24,867 bases of DNA from positions 1 to 24,867 of the forward strand of contig CAZASZ010000027.1 in the NCBI GenBank assembly GCA_964487925.1, read 5' to 3'. This DNA comes from RI-283 sp964487925. GTDB taxonomy: Bacteria; Pseudomonadota; Gammaproteobacteria; SZUA-140. This document shows, one piece after another, positions 1-6,574 of this stretch. The number at the start of each line of letters is the position of its first letter. The stretch's first letter is position 1. The notes under the pieces were generated by a model. That model did not search any database and had not been told where the DNA came from. It worked only from the letters and a program-made list of their open reading frames with translations. A program made the position numbers and the translations under genes.

Positions 1-1
1 T

Positions 2-33
2 ATTTGCAGCTTTTGCTGTCAAATTTGCAGCTT
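2..33. repeat. Two 11-bp direct repeats (ATTTGCAGCTT)
   Basis: ATTTGCAGCTT occurs at 2-12 and again at 23-33, a 21-bp period, about two helical turns. The second copy is also part of an imperfect palindrome (GCTGtCAAATTTGCAGC, about 15-31). This lies just beyond the 3' end of nrdJb at the window edge. It could be an operator for a gene to the left or chance; no T-tract makes it a terminator. Confidence 0.35.
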
Positions 34-80
34 ATGGTCAAACGCACACGCTCCTCTACCAGCTAAAATCATGAAGCAGC

Positions 81-797
81 CTACCCGCACTTAGACTCCC
101 CGCAGCTCAAACAAGTCAAACATCCGTCCATTTGAATCATGGCCTTGGTGTGACACTTGGGGCAGAGGGTGGCGCCGTCGGTGATACCGCTGTCGGCTTC
201 GGGGGCCTCTGCGGTGGTTTCGGCTTGGCCGGTTGCGGCTTCGAATTCGCGGCGTTTTTCGTCGACGAAGCGCTGCTGGTGCTCGTCGAGACCGGTGTCC
301 TTGATCATGCCGATTTCGCGCAGGTGCTGTTCGATGACGTCACCAATCTCGGCGACCAGCGAAGGCATGAATTTGCCGCCTTTCTTGAAGTAGCCGCCGC
401 GTGGATCGAAGACCGAACGCAGCTCTTCTACGAGGAAGGTTACGTCGCCGCCCTTGCGGAATACGGCCGAGATGATTCGGGTTAGGGCGACGATCCACTG
501 GAAGTGATCCATGCTCTTGGAGTTGATGAAGACCTCGAACGGGCGGCGCAACTCGTGGGGCGTACCTCTATTGAGGACGATGTCGTTGATCGTGACATAG
601 AGGGCGTGCTCGGTCAGTGGGGTCTTAACCTTATAGGTCGAGCCTAGGAGGTTGTCCGGGCGCTCGACGCGCTCGTGCATGTGGACGATGTTGTCTTCCG
701 CTTTGACGGCAGCCTTGGGGGTTTCTTGAACCTCACTCGCGGCTTCTTCGCTGACGACCTCGTAGGATATGATCTTCTTTTCGATTTTGATGGACAT
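81..797 (-). CDS. nrdJb: Class II ribonucleotide reductase, C-terminal subunit NrdJb
   Basis: 238 aa. It matches the separate C-terminal piece of adenosylcobalamin-dependent ribonucleotide reductase known from Pseudomonas (NrdJb), which works with NrdJa to make deoxynucleotides in the cytoplasm with or without oxygen. Residues about 50-165 form the TSCPD-like domain (FEVFINSKSMDHFQWIVALT). A linker rich in Ala, Glu and Thr follows, then a cysteine-rich tail with Cys212, 215, 226, 229, 232 and 237. The first four look like a zinc ribbon, and the terminal CGESKCG looks like the swinging redox pair that re-reduces the active site of the large subunit. The start has a good ribosome site (AGGAAG, 7 bases upstream). 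It lies 62 bases downstream of nrdJa on the same strand, so the two are very probably co-transcribed. Confidence 0.88.
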   Translation of the reverse strand: MSIKIEKKIISYEVVSEEAASEVQETPKAAVKAEDNIVHMHERVERPDNLLGSTYKVKTPLTEHALYVTINDIVLNRGTPHELRRPFEVFINSKSMDHFQWIVALTRIISAVFRKGGDVTFLVEELRSVFDPRGGYFKKGGKFMPSLVAEIGDVIEQHLREIGMIKDTGLDEHQQRFVDEKRREFEAATGQAETTAEAPEADSGITDGATLCPKCHTKAMIQMDGCLTCLSCGESKCG

Positions 798-859
798 GTG
801 TTTCTTCCTATAGCAATCGATTGGTAACTATTATAAGTCTTCTCGCAGCATACGGCCTG

Positions 860-2992
860 TTAATGCTTGCCGTAATATCCTTCCTTCAGGGCGTCGTAGA
901 GATTCGCGGCTGTATGGATCTCGCCGTCGTATTCGATTTCCTCGTTGCCTTTGACCTCGACGGTTGACCCATCGTCCAACGTGAAACGGTATTTGGTGTT
1001 CTCAAGGTCGGTTTCTTTGACGAGCACGCCCTGGAAGGCCTCGGGGTTGAAGCGGAAGGTCGTGCAACCCTTGAGGCCCTGCTCGTAGGCGTAGAGGTAG
1101 ATATCCTTGAAGTCCTCGTAGGGATAATCGCTCGGGACGTTGGCTGTCTTGGATATCGACGAATCGATCCAGCTCTGTGCGGCCGCCTGGACGTCGACAT
1201 GGGCCTTGGGTGTGATGTCGTCGGCCGATACGAAATAGTCGGGCAGGTCCTCACCGGCCGTGGCCTCGGGGTCGACGTAGTTGCGGTAGGCTAACAGCTC
1301 GAAGGAGAATACATCGATCTTTTCCTTGCTCTTTTTGCCTTCGCGGATCACATTGCGCGAATACTGGTGGGCGAAGCTGGGCTCGATGCCATTGCTGGCG
1401 TTGTTGGCCAGCGACAGCGAGATCGTGCCGGTCGGCGCGATCGAGCTGTGATGCGTGAAGCGTGCGCCGGTCTCGGCCAGCTGTTCGACGAGTTCGGGCG
1501 CGACGCTGGCCAAGTGTTGCATGTAGCGGCTGTAACGGGCGTGCAGGACGCGGCCCTTGACGGTGTCGCCGGCCTTGAAGCCATCCTTGGCCATCTCCGG
1601 GCGCTTGCGCAGCATGGCTTCGGTGACCGTGAAGTCTTGGTCGAGGATGGGTGCCGAGCCCTTTTCCTTGGCTAGGTCGAGGGCGGACTGCCAGCCGACC
1701 AGGGCCATTTCGCGAGTGACGCGATCGGTGAAGGCCAGCGAGGCATCGTCGCCATAGCTCATGCGCAGCATGGTTACGGTGGAACCCAGACCGAGGTAAC
1801 CCATGCCGTGACGGCGCTTGTTCATGATCTCGTTGCGTTGCTGTTCGAGCGGCAGGCCGTTGATCTCGACGACGTTGTCGAGCATACGGGTGAATATGCC
1901 CACGGTCTTGCGGAACCCTTCCCAGTCGAAGCTGGCTTTGGGCGTGAACGGGTTTTGCACGAACTTGGTCAGGTTGATGGAGCCCAGCAGGCAGGAACCA
2001 TAGGGGGGCAGAGGTTGCTCACCGCAGGGGTTGGTGGCCCGGATTTCCTCGCAGAACCAGTTGTTGTTCATTTCGTTGATCTTGTCGATCAGTATGAAAC
2101 CGGGTTCGGCAAAGTCGTAGGTCGAGGACATGATGACGTCCCACACCCGGCGGGCGCGGATCTTGCGTTCGACGCGGCAGGCCACCAGTCCGGCCTCGTT
2201 GCTCAGATAATCGCCATGAATCGGCCACTCGCGCCAGACGATCTGCTCGGGGTCGTTGAGGTCGACGGTATCGGCCTCCTTGGACTTGATCGGGAAGGCC
2301 AGCTTCCACTCACCATCGGCCTTGACAGCATCCATGAACTCCTTGGTGATCAGCAGCGACAGGTTGAATTGGCGCAGCCGGCCGGATTCGCGCTTGGCCT
2401 TGATGAAGTCGAGGACATCCGGGTGACCGATATCAAAGGTGCCCATCTGGGCGCCGCGGCGACCACCGGCCGAGGACACCGTAAAGCACATCTTGTCGTA
2501 GATATCCATGAAGGATAGCGGGCCGGAGGTATAGGCCCCGGCGCCGGAGACATAGCCGCCGCGAGGGCGCAGCGTCGAGAACTCGTAGCCGATACCGCAG
2601 CCCGCCTTGAGGGTCAGGCCAGCCTCGTGGACCTTGTTGAGGATGTCGTCCATAGAGTCGGAGACCGTGCCCGAGACTGTGCAGTTGATCGTGGAGGTGG
2701 CGGGTTTGTGCTCGAGCGCACCGGCGTTCGAGACGATGCGGCCGGCGGGGATGGCGCCGTGGCGCAGTGCCCAGAGGAATTCCGCGTACCAGGCCTCGCG
2801 CTTGCCTTCATCGGCTTCAACATCGGCCAGAGCGCGGGCGACACGCTGATAGGTGTCGTCGATCGACTGATCGATGATCTCGCCCGCCTTGCTCTTGAGA
2901 CGGTACTTTTTATCCCAGATATCCAGAGAGGCGGCTTGCAAGGGAATATTGGCTGCATTCTTGGCGATGACGTGGAGGTGTGCGGTTTCCAT
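860..2992 (-). CDS. nrdJa: Adenosylcobalamin-dependent (class II) ribonucleotide reductase, catalytic subunit NrdJa
   Basis: 710 aa. It reduces ribonucleotides to deoxyribonucleotides using a thiyl radical generated from adenosylcobalamin. Visible family features are the TINC cysteine (Cys104) and the SCLLGSINL cysteine (Cys334), the likely redox pair; the radical loop NPCGE (Asn321, Cys323, Glu325); and APTGTISL in the C-terminal half of the barrel. It ends at GYYGKH without the cysteine-rich tail of one-piece NrdJ enzymes; that tail is supplied by the next gene. The ATG is preceded by GGGAGAAAG at good spacing. Being B12-dependent, the enzyme implies cobalamin synthesis or uptake in this organism and suits low or fluctuating oxygen. 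Upstream are a TTGACA promoter and a candidate NrdR box. Confidence 0.93.
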   Translation of the reverse strand: METAHLHVIAKNAANIPLQAASLDIWDKKYRLKSKAGEIIDQSIDDTYQRVARALADVEADEGKREAWYAEFLWALRHGAIPAGRIVSNAGALEHKPATSTINCTVSGTVSDSMDDILNKVHEAGLTLKAGCGIGYEFSTLRPRGGYVSGAGAYTSGPLSFMDIYDKMCFTVSSAGGRRGAQMGTFDIGHPDVLDFIKAKRESGRLRQFNLSLLITKEFMDAVKADGEWKLAFPIKSKEADTVDLNDPEQIVWREWPIHGDYLSNEAGLVACRVERKIRARRVWDVIMSSTYDFAEPGFILIDKINEMNNNWFCEEIRATNPCGEQPLPPYGSCLLGSINLTKFVQNPFTPKASFDWEGFRKTVGIFTRMLDNVVEINGLPLEQQRNEIMNKRRHGMGYLGLGSTVTMLRMSYGDDASLAFTDRVTREMALVGWQSALDLAKEKGSAPILDQDFTVTEAMLRKRPEMAKDGFKAGDTVKGRVLHARYSRYMQHLASVAPELVEQLAETGARFTHHSSIAPTGTISLSLANNASNGIEPSFAHQYSRNVIREGKKSKEKIDVFSFELLAYRNYVDPEATAGEDLPDYFVSADDITPKAHVDVQAAAQSWIDSSISKTANVPSDYPYEDFKDIYLYAYEQGLKGCTTFRFNPEAFQGVLVKETDLENTKYRFTLDDGSTVEVKGNEEIEYDGEIHTAANLYDALKEGYYGKH

Positions 2993-3047
2993 CGTTGTTT
3001 CTTTCTCCCGGCGTTATTTTATGATGAAATGTGTGTTGCGGGGCTTG

Positions 3048-3063
3048 GCACTAGATCTTGTGG
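3048..3063. promoter_or_regulatory. Candidate NrdR box upstream of nrdJab
   Basis: The 16-mer GCACTAGATCTTGTGG is close to the NrdR consensus ACACwATATATwGTGT, with the conserved CTA/TtGTG halves kept. It lies 56 bases before the nrdJa start and just downstream of a predicted -10 element, a position where NrdR would block transcription. NrdR usually binds two boxes about 31-32 bp centre to centre. A second good box is not evident; only a weak AT-rich match near 3016-3031 is at the right spacing. Confidence 0.5.
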
Positions 3064-3075
3064 TGTATGCCGGGC

Positions 3076-3108
3076 AGATTAGAGGCATTTTCAGGGCATG
3101 TCAAGCAT
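3076..3108 (-). promoter_or_regulatory. Sigma-70 type promoter for nrdJab
   Basis: Read on the minus strand, a perfect -35 TTGACA is followed after 15 bases by TCTAAT (5 of 6 to TATAAT); a 17-base reading gives the weaker TAATCT. The predicted transcript would begin at about 3065-3070, directly over the candidate NrdR box, and run into the nrdJa ribosome site. Confidence 0.45.
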
Positions 3109-3288
3109 TGGTGTATATTCATTAAAAATACAATAAAAACAATATGATATATGTTTTATTGGGTATTTTATGCGGCCAAAAGTCGAGTAATATCAAGGGC
3201 TAGCGATAAATATAGATAACACAAGATGTAGTGGTTGCAGATTTTCTATAAACTGCCCGGAATGGGCCTCGTAAGGTAATGTATACGG

Positions 3289-3316
3289 TGAACTTTTTTG
3301 CCTGGGGCTGATCTTA
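3289..3316 (+). promoter_or_regulatory. Candidate sigma-E (RpoE) promoter of the degQ-type gene
   Basis: TGAACTT (-35; consensus GGAACTT), exactly 15 bases, then ATCTTA (-10; consensus GTCTAA). The spacing is that of sigma-E promoters, and E. coli degP is a known sigma-E target. The leader to the ATG at 3389 would be about 65-70 bases. Confidence 0.4.
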
Positions 3317-3388
3317 TCCAGCGATAAAGAGGGGTCCGTAGGAAGGGGCCCGTTTACGATATCCCGCAACAGTTTCAAGGAGCTTACC

Positions 3389-4614
3389 ATGGCCAAAGTT
3401 GTATCAAGGTTTCGCGCCGGTCTGCTGATTCTCGTGTTGGTGATGCCGGCTACGTGGGCGGCATTGCCGGAGACGGATGGCAATGGCAATACAATGCCGA
3501 GTTTGGCGCCGATGTTGGCCCAGACGATGCCCGGGGTGGTCAATATCGCGACCCGCAGCCAGATACGCGTTCAGGACAATCCGATGCTCCAGGATCCCTT
3601 TTTCCGATGGTTCTTTGGCGCGCCGTCTCGACCCAGGCAACGCGAGACTCAGAGCTTGGGGTCTGGGGTTATCATCGATGCCAAACAAGGATATGTCTTG
3701 ACCAATAATCATGTCGTCGACAAGGCGTCCGAGATCACGGTAACGCTTAAGGATGGCCGTCATTTGAACGCCAAACTGATTGGCGCCGATCGCGCTGCTG
3801 ATGTTGCGGTGATACAGATCCCGCCGGACGACCTTGTCGCCGTCAAAATCGCCGATTCGTCCGTACTTCGCGTGGGGGACTTCGTGGTTGCGATTGGTAA
3901 TCCATTTGGACTCAATCAGACGGCCACATCGGGGATCGTCAGTGCGCTGGGCCGGAGTGGCCTGGGGATCGAGGGCTACGAGGACTTTATTCAGACCGAT
4001 GCGTCGATCAACCCGGGAAATTCGGGGGGCGCCTTGGTCAATCTCAAGGGTGAACTCGTCGGGATCAATACCGCGATCCTGGCTCCTGGTGGCGGCAACG
4101 TGGGTATTGGCTTCGCTATTCCAAGNNNNNNNNNNNNNNNNNNNNNNNNNNNNNNNNNNNNNNNNNNNNNNNNNNNNNNNNNNNNNNNNNNNNNNNNNNN
4201 NNNNNNNNNNNNNNNNNNNNNNNNNTCGGGCTGCTACGCGTCGGCGAAAAGATCAGTCTCGAAATTGAACGGGACGGTCGCTCCCTGACGCTTACTACGG
4301 AGATTGCTGAGCCAGTGGTCGACAAGGTGGGCGGTGGCAAGCTTGACCCCAGGTTGGCCGGGGCCGAGTTCAGCGACATTGAACAGGGCGCGGAGCTTTC
4401 CAAGGAGGACGTCCAGGGGGTTGTCATAACTTCGGTTGAGGCGCGTTCTCCGGCCGCGAGCGCGGGTCTGCGTCCTGGCGATATCATTACCTCGGTCAAT
4501 CGTCGCCCCGTCAAAAACCTTTCTGAAATTAAGGCTACATTCAGAAAAAGGAGCGATAGTTTGCTCATCAATATCCGAAGAGGAAATATGGCGTTGTTTG
4601 TCCTACTCAGATAA
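3389..4614 (+). CDS. degQ: Periplasmic serine endoprotease DegQ/DegP (Do/HtrA family), interrupted by a sequence gap
   Basis: It degrades or refolds damaged envelope proteins. An N-terminal signal peptide (hydrophobic residues 11-20, cut near ATWA-A) precedes a trypsin-like domain with the full triad: His108 in TNNHVVD, Asp138 in RAADVAV and Ser212 in NPGNSGGALVN. The reading frame enters the N run after GIGFAIP (about residue 246) and resumes in another numerical frame at 4228 with GLLRVGEKISLEI, the end of PDZ1. A complete PDZ2 follows (VITSVEARSPAASAGLRPGD) to the usual ending GNMALFVLLR. Compared with DegQ as I remember it, roughly 80-85 residues of PDZ1 are missing, so the true gap is nearer 250 bases than 100 and the frame change is an artefact. 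Length and ending fit DegQ better than DegP. The start has AAGGAG 5 bases upstream. Confidence 0.9.
4126..4225. other. Assembly gap, 100 N
   Basis: Exactly 100 unknown bases inside the DegQ-type gene. The length is a placeholder: the protein on both sides implies more than 200 missing bases. Confidence 0.97.
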
Positions 4615-4878
4615 AGTGCAAACGAGGAACCTCTGATTCATTTGTGGACAGAATTGTACGGCTAAAGGGCTTGCCTGCGTTGCGAACCTTACATAGGTCT
4701 ACTGCGACCGGTGATCCACGCCTAGGAATGCCAACTATTTTTGTTACAAGTCGTTTCAGTCAGGAATGGGTCATGATGTTCTCTAGCTCATGCCGCAGTA
4801 GAGCATGACGCTACAACAGGATGTCGTGGTGTGATCATCGAAACTCTGGTCAACTCGAAACGTGTAGGAATCAAAACA

Positions 4879-5511
4879 ATGAAGAAACTGTTCCACGGAT
4901 ATCGTATTCTGATGCCGGCATTTGTGGCTCTAGTGGCATGGTCTGGCATCGCGCTGGCCGCGCACGATGAGGTAGGCATTGCCGATTTACAGATGACGCT
5001 ACCAGCAGCGTCATCTGGCGCCGCGCAACAAGCCTTGCCGCTGTGGCTCGCCGCGAATGGATCAGAAATGAATGTTTCCGGTGGCGGTGGTAAGAAAGAG
5101 CCGTGGAGCGAGCCCATGCTCACTAGTAACAAATTCCATAAATACCTCGGTATCGGTTCTCTGCTGCTGGCCGGTCTGACTGCCATCACCGCGCCGGACG
5201 ACGAGGAAGGAAGCACTGGTCAGGCCCCGTCGGGAAAAGATTTGCACCAGGCATTGGCTTACGGCGCGACGGCGCTGGGTGTCGGCGCGGTCGCAACCGG
5301 GTTTGCTTACCATTTCGATGATATCAATATGGAAAATGGTTTTACCGACCCGGACAATCTACATATGTTGCTGGGATTGCTGGGTACGATGGGCTATGCG
5401 GCGGCAGTGGCCGATCGTCCGACGTCGCCGGATTATTCATCGGGCAGCCACTCGTGCTACGGTATCATCGGTGCTGTGAGCATGGCGGTGGCCATCAAGC
5501 TGGAGTGGTGA
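4879..5511 (+). CDS. Exported four-helix membrane protein with b-type-haem-like histidines
   Basis: 210 aa from the ATG at 4879, chosen over an in-frame ATG at 4831 because AGGAA lies 9 bases upstream and the protein then begins with a clean signal peptide (MKKLFHGY... cut near ALA-A). A soluble segment (about 28-82) precedes four hydrophobic helices at about 88-105, 122-143, 160-178 and 192-208. Each helix begins at a histidine: His87, His123, His162 and His191. As topology alternates, His87/His162 fall on one side of the membrane and His123/His191 on the other, the pattern of a diheme cytochrome b561 core. I do not recognise a named family. Its place before SHP and DHC cytochromes suggests it passes electrons between the quinone pool or membrane and periplasmic haems. 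That function is inferred. Confidence 0.6.
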   Translation: MKKLFHGYRILMPAFVALVAWSGIALAAHDEVGIADLQMTLPAASSGAAQQALPLWLAANGSEMNVSGGGGKKEPWSEPMLTSNKFHKYLGIGSLLLAGLTAITAPDDEEGSTGQAPSGKDLHQALAYGATALGVGAVATGFAYHFDDINMENGFTDPDNLHMLLGLLGTMGYAAAVADRPTSPDYSSGSHSCYGIIGAVSMAVAIKLEW

Positions 5512-5515
5512 GTTT

Positions 5516-5615
5516 NNNNNNNNNNNNNNNNNNNNNNNNNNNNNNNNNNNNNNNNNNNNNNNNNNNNNNNNNNNNNNNNNNNNNNNNNNNNNNNNNNNNN
5601 NNNNNNNNNNNNNNN
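5516..5615. other. Assembly gap, 100 N
   Basis: Exactly 100 unknown bases, starting 4 bases after the stop of the membrane protein and covering the start of the SHP-type gene. The missing part of that gene alone should exceed 100 bases. Confidence 0.97.
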
Positions 5616-5617
5616 TG

Positions 5618-5806
5618 ACCAAGTCGGGTAAGCATGCCCGCACAGGGAAGGTCATCGATCCCATGGCCGTTTCGGTCAATCCGGAGCGCTTTACCAAGAC
5701 GAAGAAGATCAAGAAATGGTTCAAACGTAATTGCAAGTGGGCATGGGGCAGGGAATGCACGGCTCAGGAGAAAGGCAACTTTCTGACTTACTTCAAGGGG
5801 CTTTGA
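5618..5806 (+). CDS. SHP-type (DUF1924) monohaem cytochrome c, C-terminal part only
   Basis: 62 residues of a protein whose start lies in the N gap. The visible part (HARTGKVIDPMAVSVNPERF, then KKWFKRNCKWAWGREC, ending YFKGL) matches the C-terminal half of DUF1924 proteins, whose best-known member is sphaeroides haem protein (SHP), a high-spin c-type cytochrome that binds oxygen and nitric oxide and is reduced by DHC. The Asn of RNC sits 24 residues from the end, the same distance I recall for the axial Asn of SHP (Asn88 of 112). The flanking cysteines (C-x6-C) could form the loop disulfide. The CXXCH motif should be just before the visible part and so in the gap. The partner DHC gene follows 75 bases later. 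Confidence 0.75.
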   Translation, partial: TKSGKHARTGKVIDPMAVSVNPERFTKTKKIKKWFKRNCKWAWGRECTAQEKGNFLTYFKGL

Positions 5807-5881
5807 GCTATGGCTCATGGGAAATGCAGCGATTCCCTGTGTGAATAGTTGAGCTTAAGTGAGCAATCATGGGGAATAATC

Positions 5882-6469
5882 ATGTCTATTAAGAAAAAGG
5901 TTTTGATTTTTGGTGTGCTGGCGACCATATGCGGTGTGTCTGCCTGGGCCGATAACGATGGCGACGAGCGGGACGAGCGTGGTTTTGGGTCTCGCGTCCT
6001 TAGTTTTTTTTCGCATAAGGACGGGGTGGAGAATGTCGGCAGTCAGCTCTACAAGGAGAGTTGTGGCGAGTGTCATTTCGCCTATCAGCCGGGCCTGCTG
6101 CCGAGTGGCTCTTGGCAACGTTTGTTGTCAGCTGAGCAGTTACAGGATCATTTCGGCGAGAATGCCGAGCTCGACGAGACGGACCGGAAAAAAGTGCTCG
6201 ATTTCTTGACCCGGTACGCTGCCGAGAAGTCGAATTTTCGGGTTTCGATAAAGATTGCCAATTCGGTTAACTTGAATAACCGGCCGCTGCGTATCACAAA
6301 GACCCGTTATATCGAGCGCAAGCACCACGAGCTGTCTGATCGTGAGGTCAAGAACAACAAGGGGGTCCGTTTCCTCGGTAACTGTACCGCATGCCATCGC
6401 AAAGCGACGGAAGGCACCTATGAGGAGGATACGGTCTCGATCCCGAATTTCCCCAATTGGGAAGACTAA
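5882..6469 (+). CDS. dhc: Diheme cytochrome c, DHC family
   Basis: 195 aa from the ATG at 5882, which has GGGGAA 6 bases upstream; an in-frame ATG at 5849 would put extra residues before the signal peptide. Signal peptide 1-23 (cut near AWA-D) sends it to the periplasm. Haem sites are CGECH (61-65) and CTACH (168-172). Between them are family marks of DHC: LPSGSWQRLL, DHFGENAELD, and RITKTRYIERKHHE, which offers axial histidines, with a final segment like VSIPNFPNW. In Rhodobacter sphaeroides DHC is the electron donor to SHP. Here it is directly downstream of the SHP fragment and a b561-like membrane protein, so a membrane-DHC-SHP route is plausible. Confidence 0.88.
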   Translation: MSIKKKVLIFGVLATICGVSAWADNDGDERDERGFGSRVLSFFSHKDGVENVGSQLYKESCGECHFAYQPGLLPSGSWQRLLSAEQLQDHFGENAELDETDRKKVLDFLTRYAAEKSNFRVSIKIANSVNLNNRPLRITKTRYIERKHHELSDREVKNNKGVRFLGNCTACHRKATEGTYEEDTVSIPNFPNWED

Positions 6470-6513
6470 AATTCGGCCAGCTGGGAAGATCGATATTCAG
6501 TTAATCTCCTAAC

Positions 6514-6551
6514 AAAAAACGGCGAGTGGGTTCTCCTCTCGCCGTTTTTTT
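6514..6551. terminator. Bidirectional rho-independent terminator
   Basis: The stem CGGCGAG/CTCGCCG (6520-6526 with 6538-6544) has two more GC pairs beyond a T-T mismatch and a GTTCT loop. It is followed by seven T and preceded by six A, so it can stop transcription of dhc on the plus strand and of the HD-GYP gene on the minus strand, whose stop codons converge here. Confidence 0.9.
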
Positions 6552-6574
6552 CGAATTGACGGTGGCGGTTCCCA

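Larger units (their letters stand above)
2998..3388. other. Divergent intergenic region nrdJa / degQ
   Basis: 391 bases with no credible gene. The nrdJa side has a promoter and a candidate NrdR box. The centre (about 3116-3195) is strongly AT-rich. The degQ side has a sigma-E-like promoter and an AAGGAG ribosome site just before 3389. I see no cobalamin-riboswitch B12 box. Confidence 0.6.

Noticed and set aside
132..485. 117-aa open frame on the plus strand opposite nrdJb
   Set aside because: Low-complexity Gly/Phe/Ala sequence complementary to nrdJb codons; not a gene.
1808..2518. 236-aa open frame on the plus strand opposite nrdJa
   Set aside because: A shadow of the real gene caused by codon bias; no family features and no ribosome site.
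2993..3388. Cobalamin riboswitch upstream of the B12-dependent reductase
   Set aside because: No B12-box-like sequence or surrounding stems found; the leader from the predicted start to the ATG is only about 70 bases.
4116..4268. Frameshift or pseudogene in the DegQ-type protease
   Set aside because: The frame changes only across the 100-N placeholder; both sides match the family well, so the gene is likely intact.
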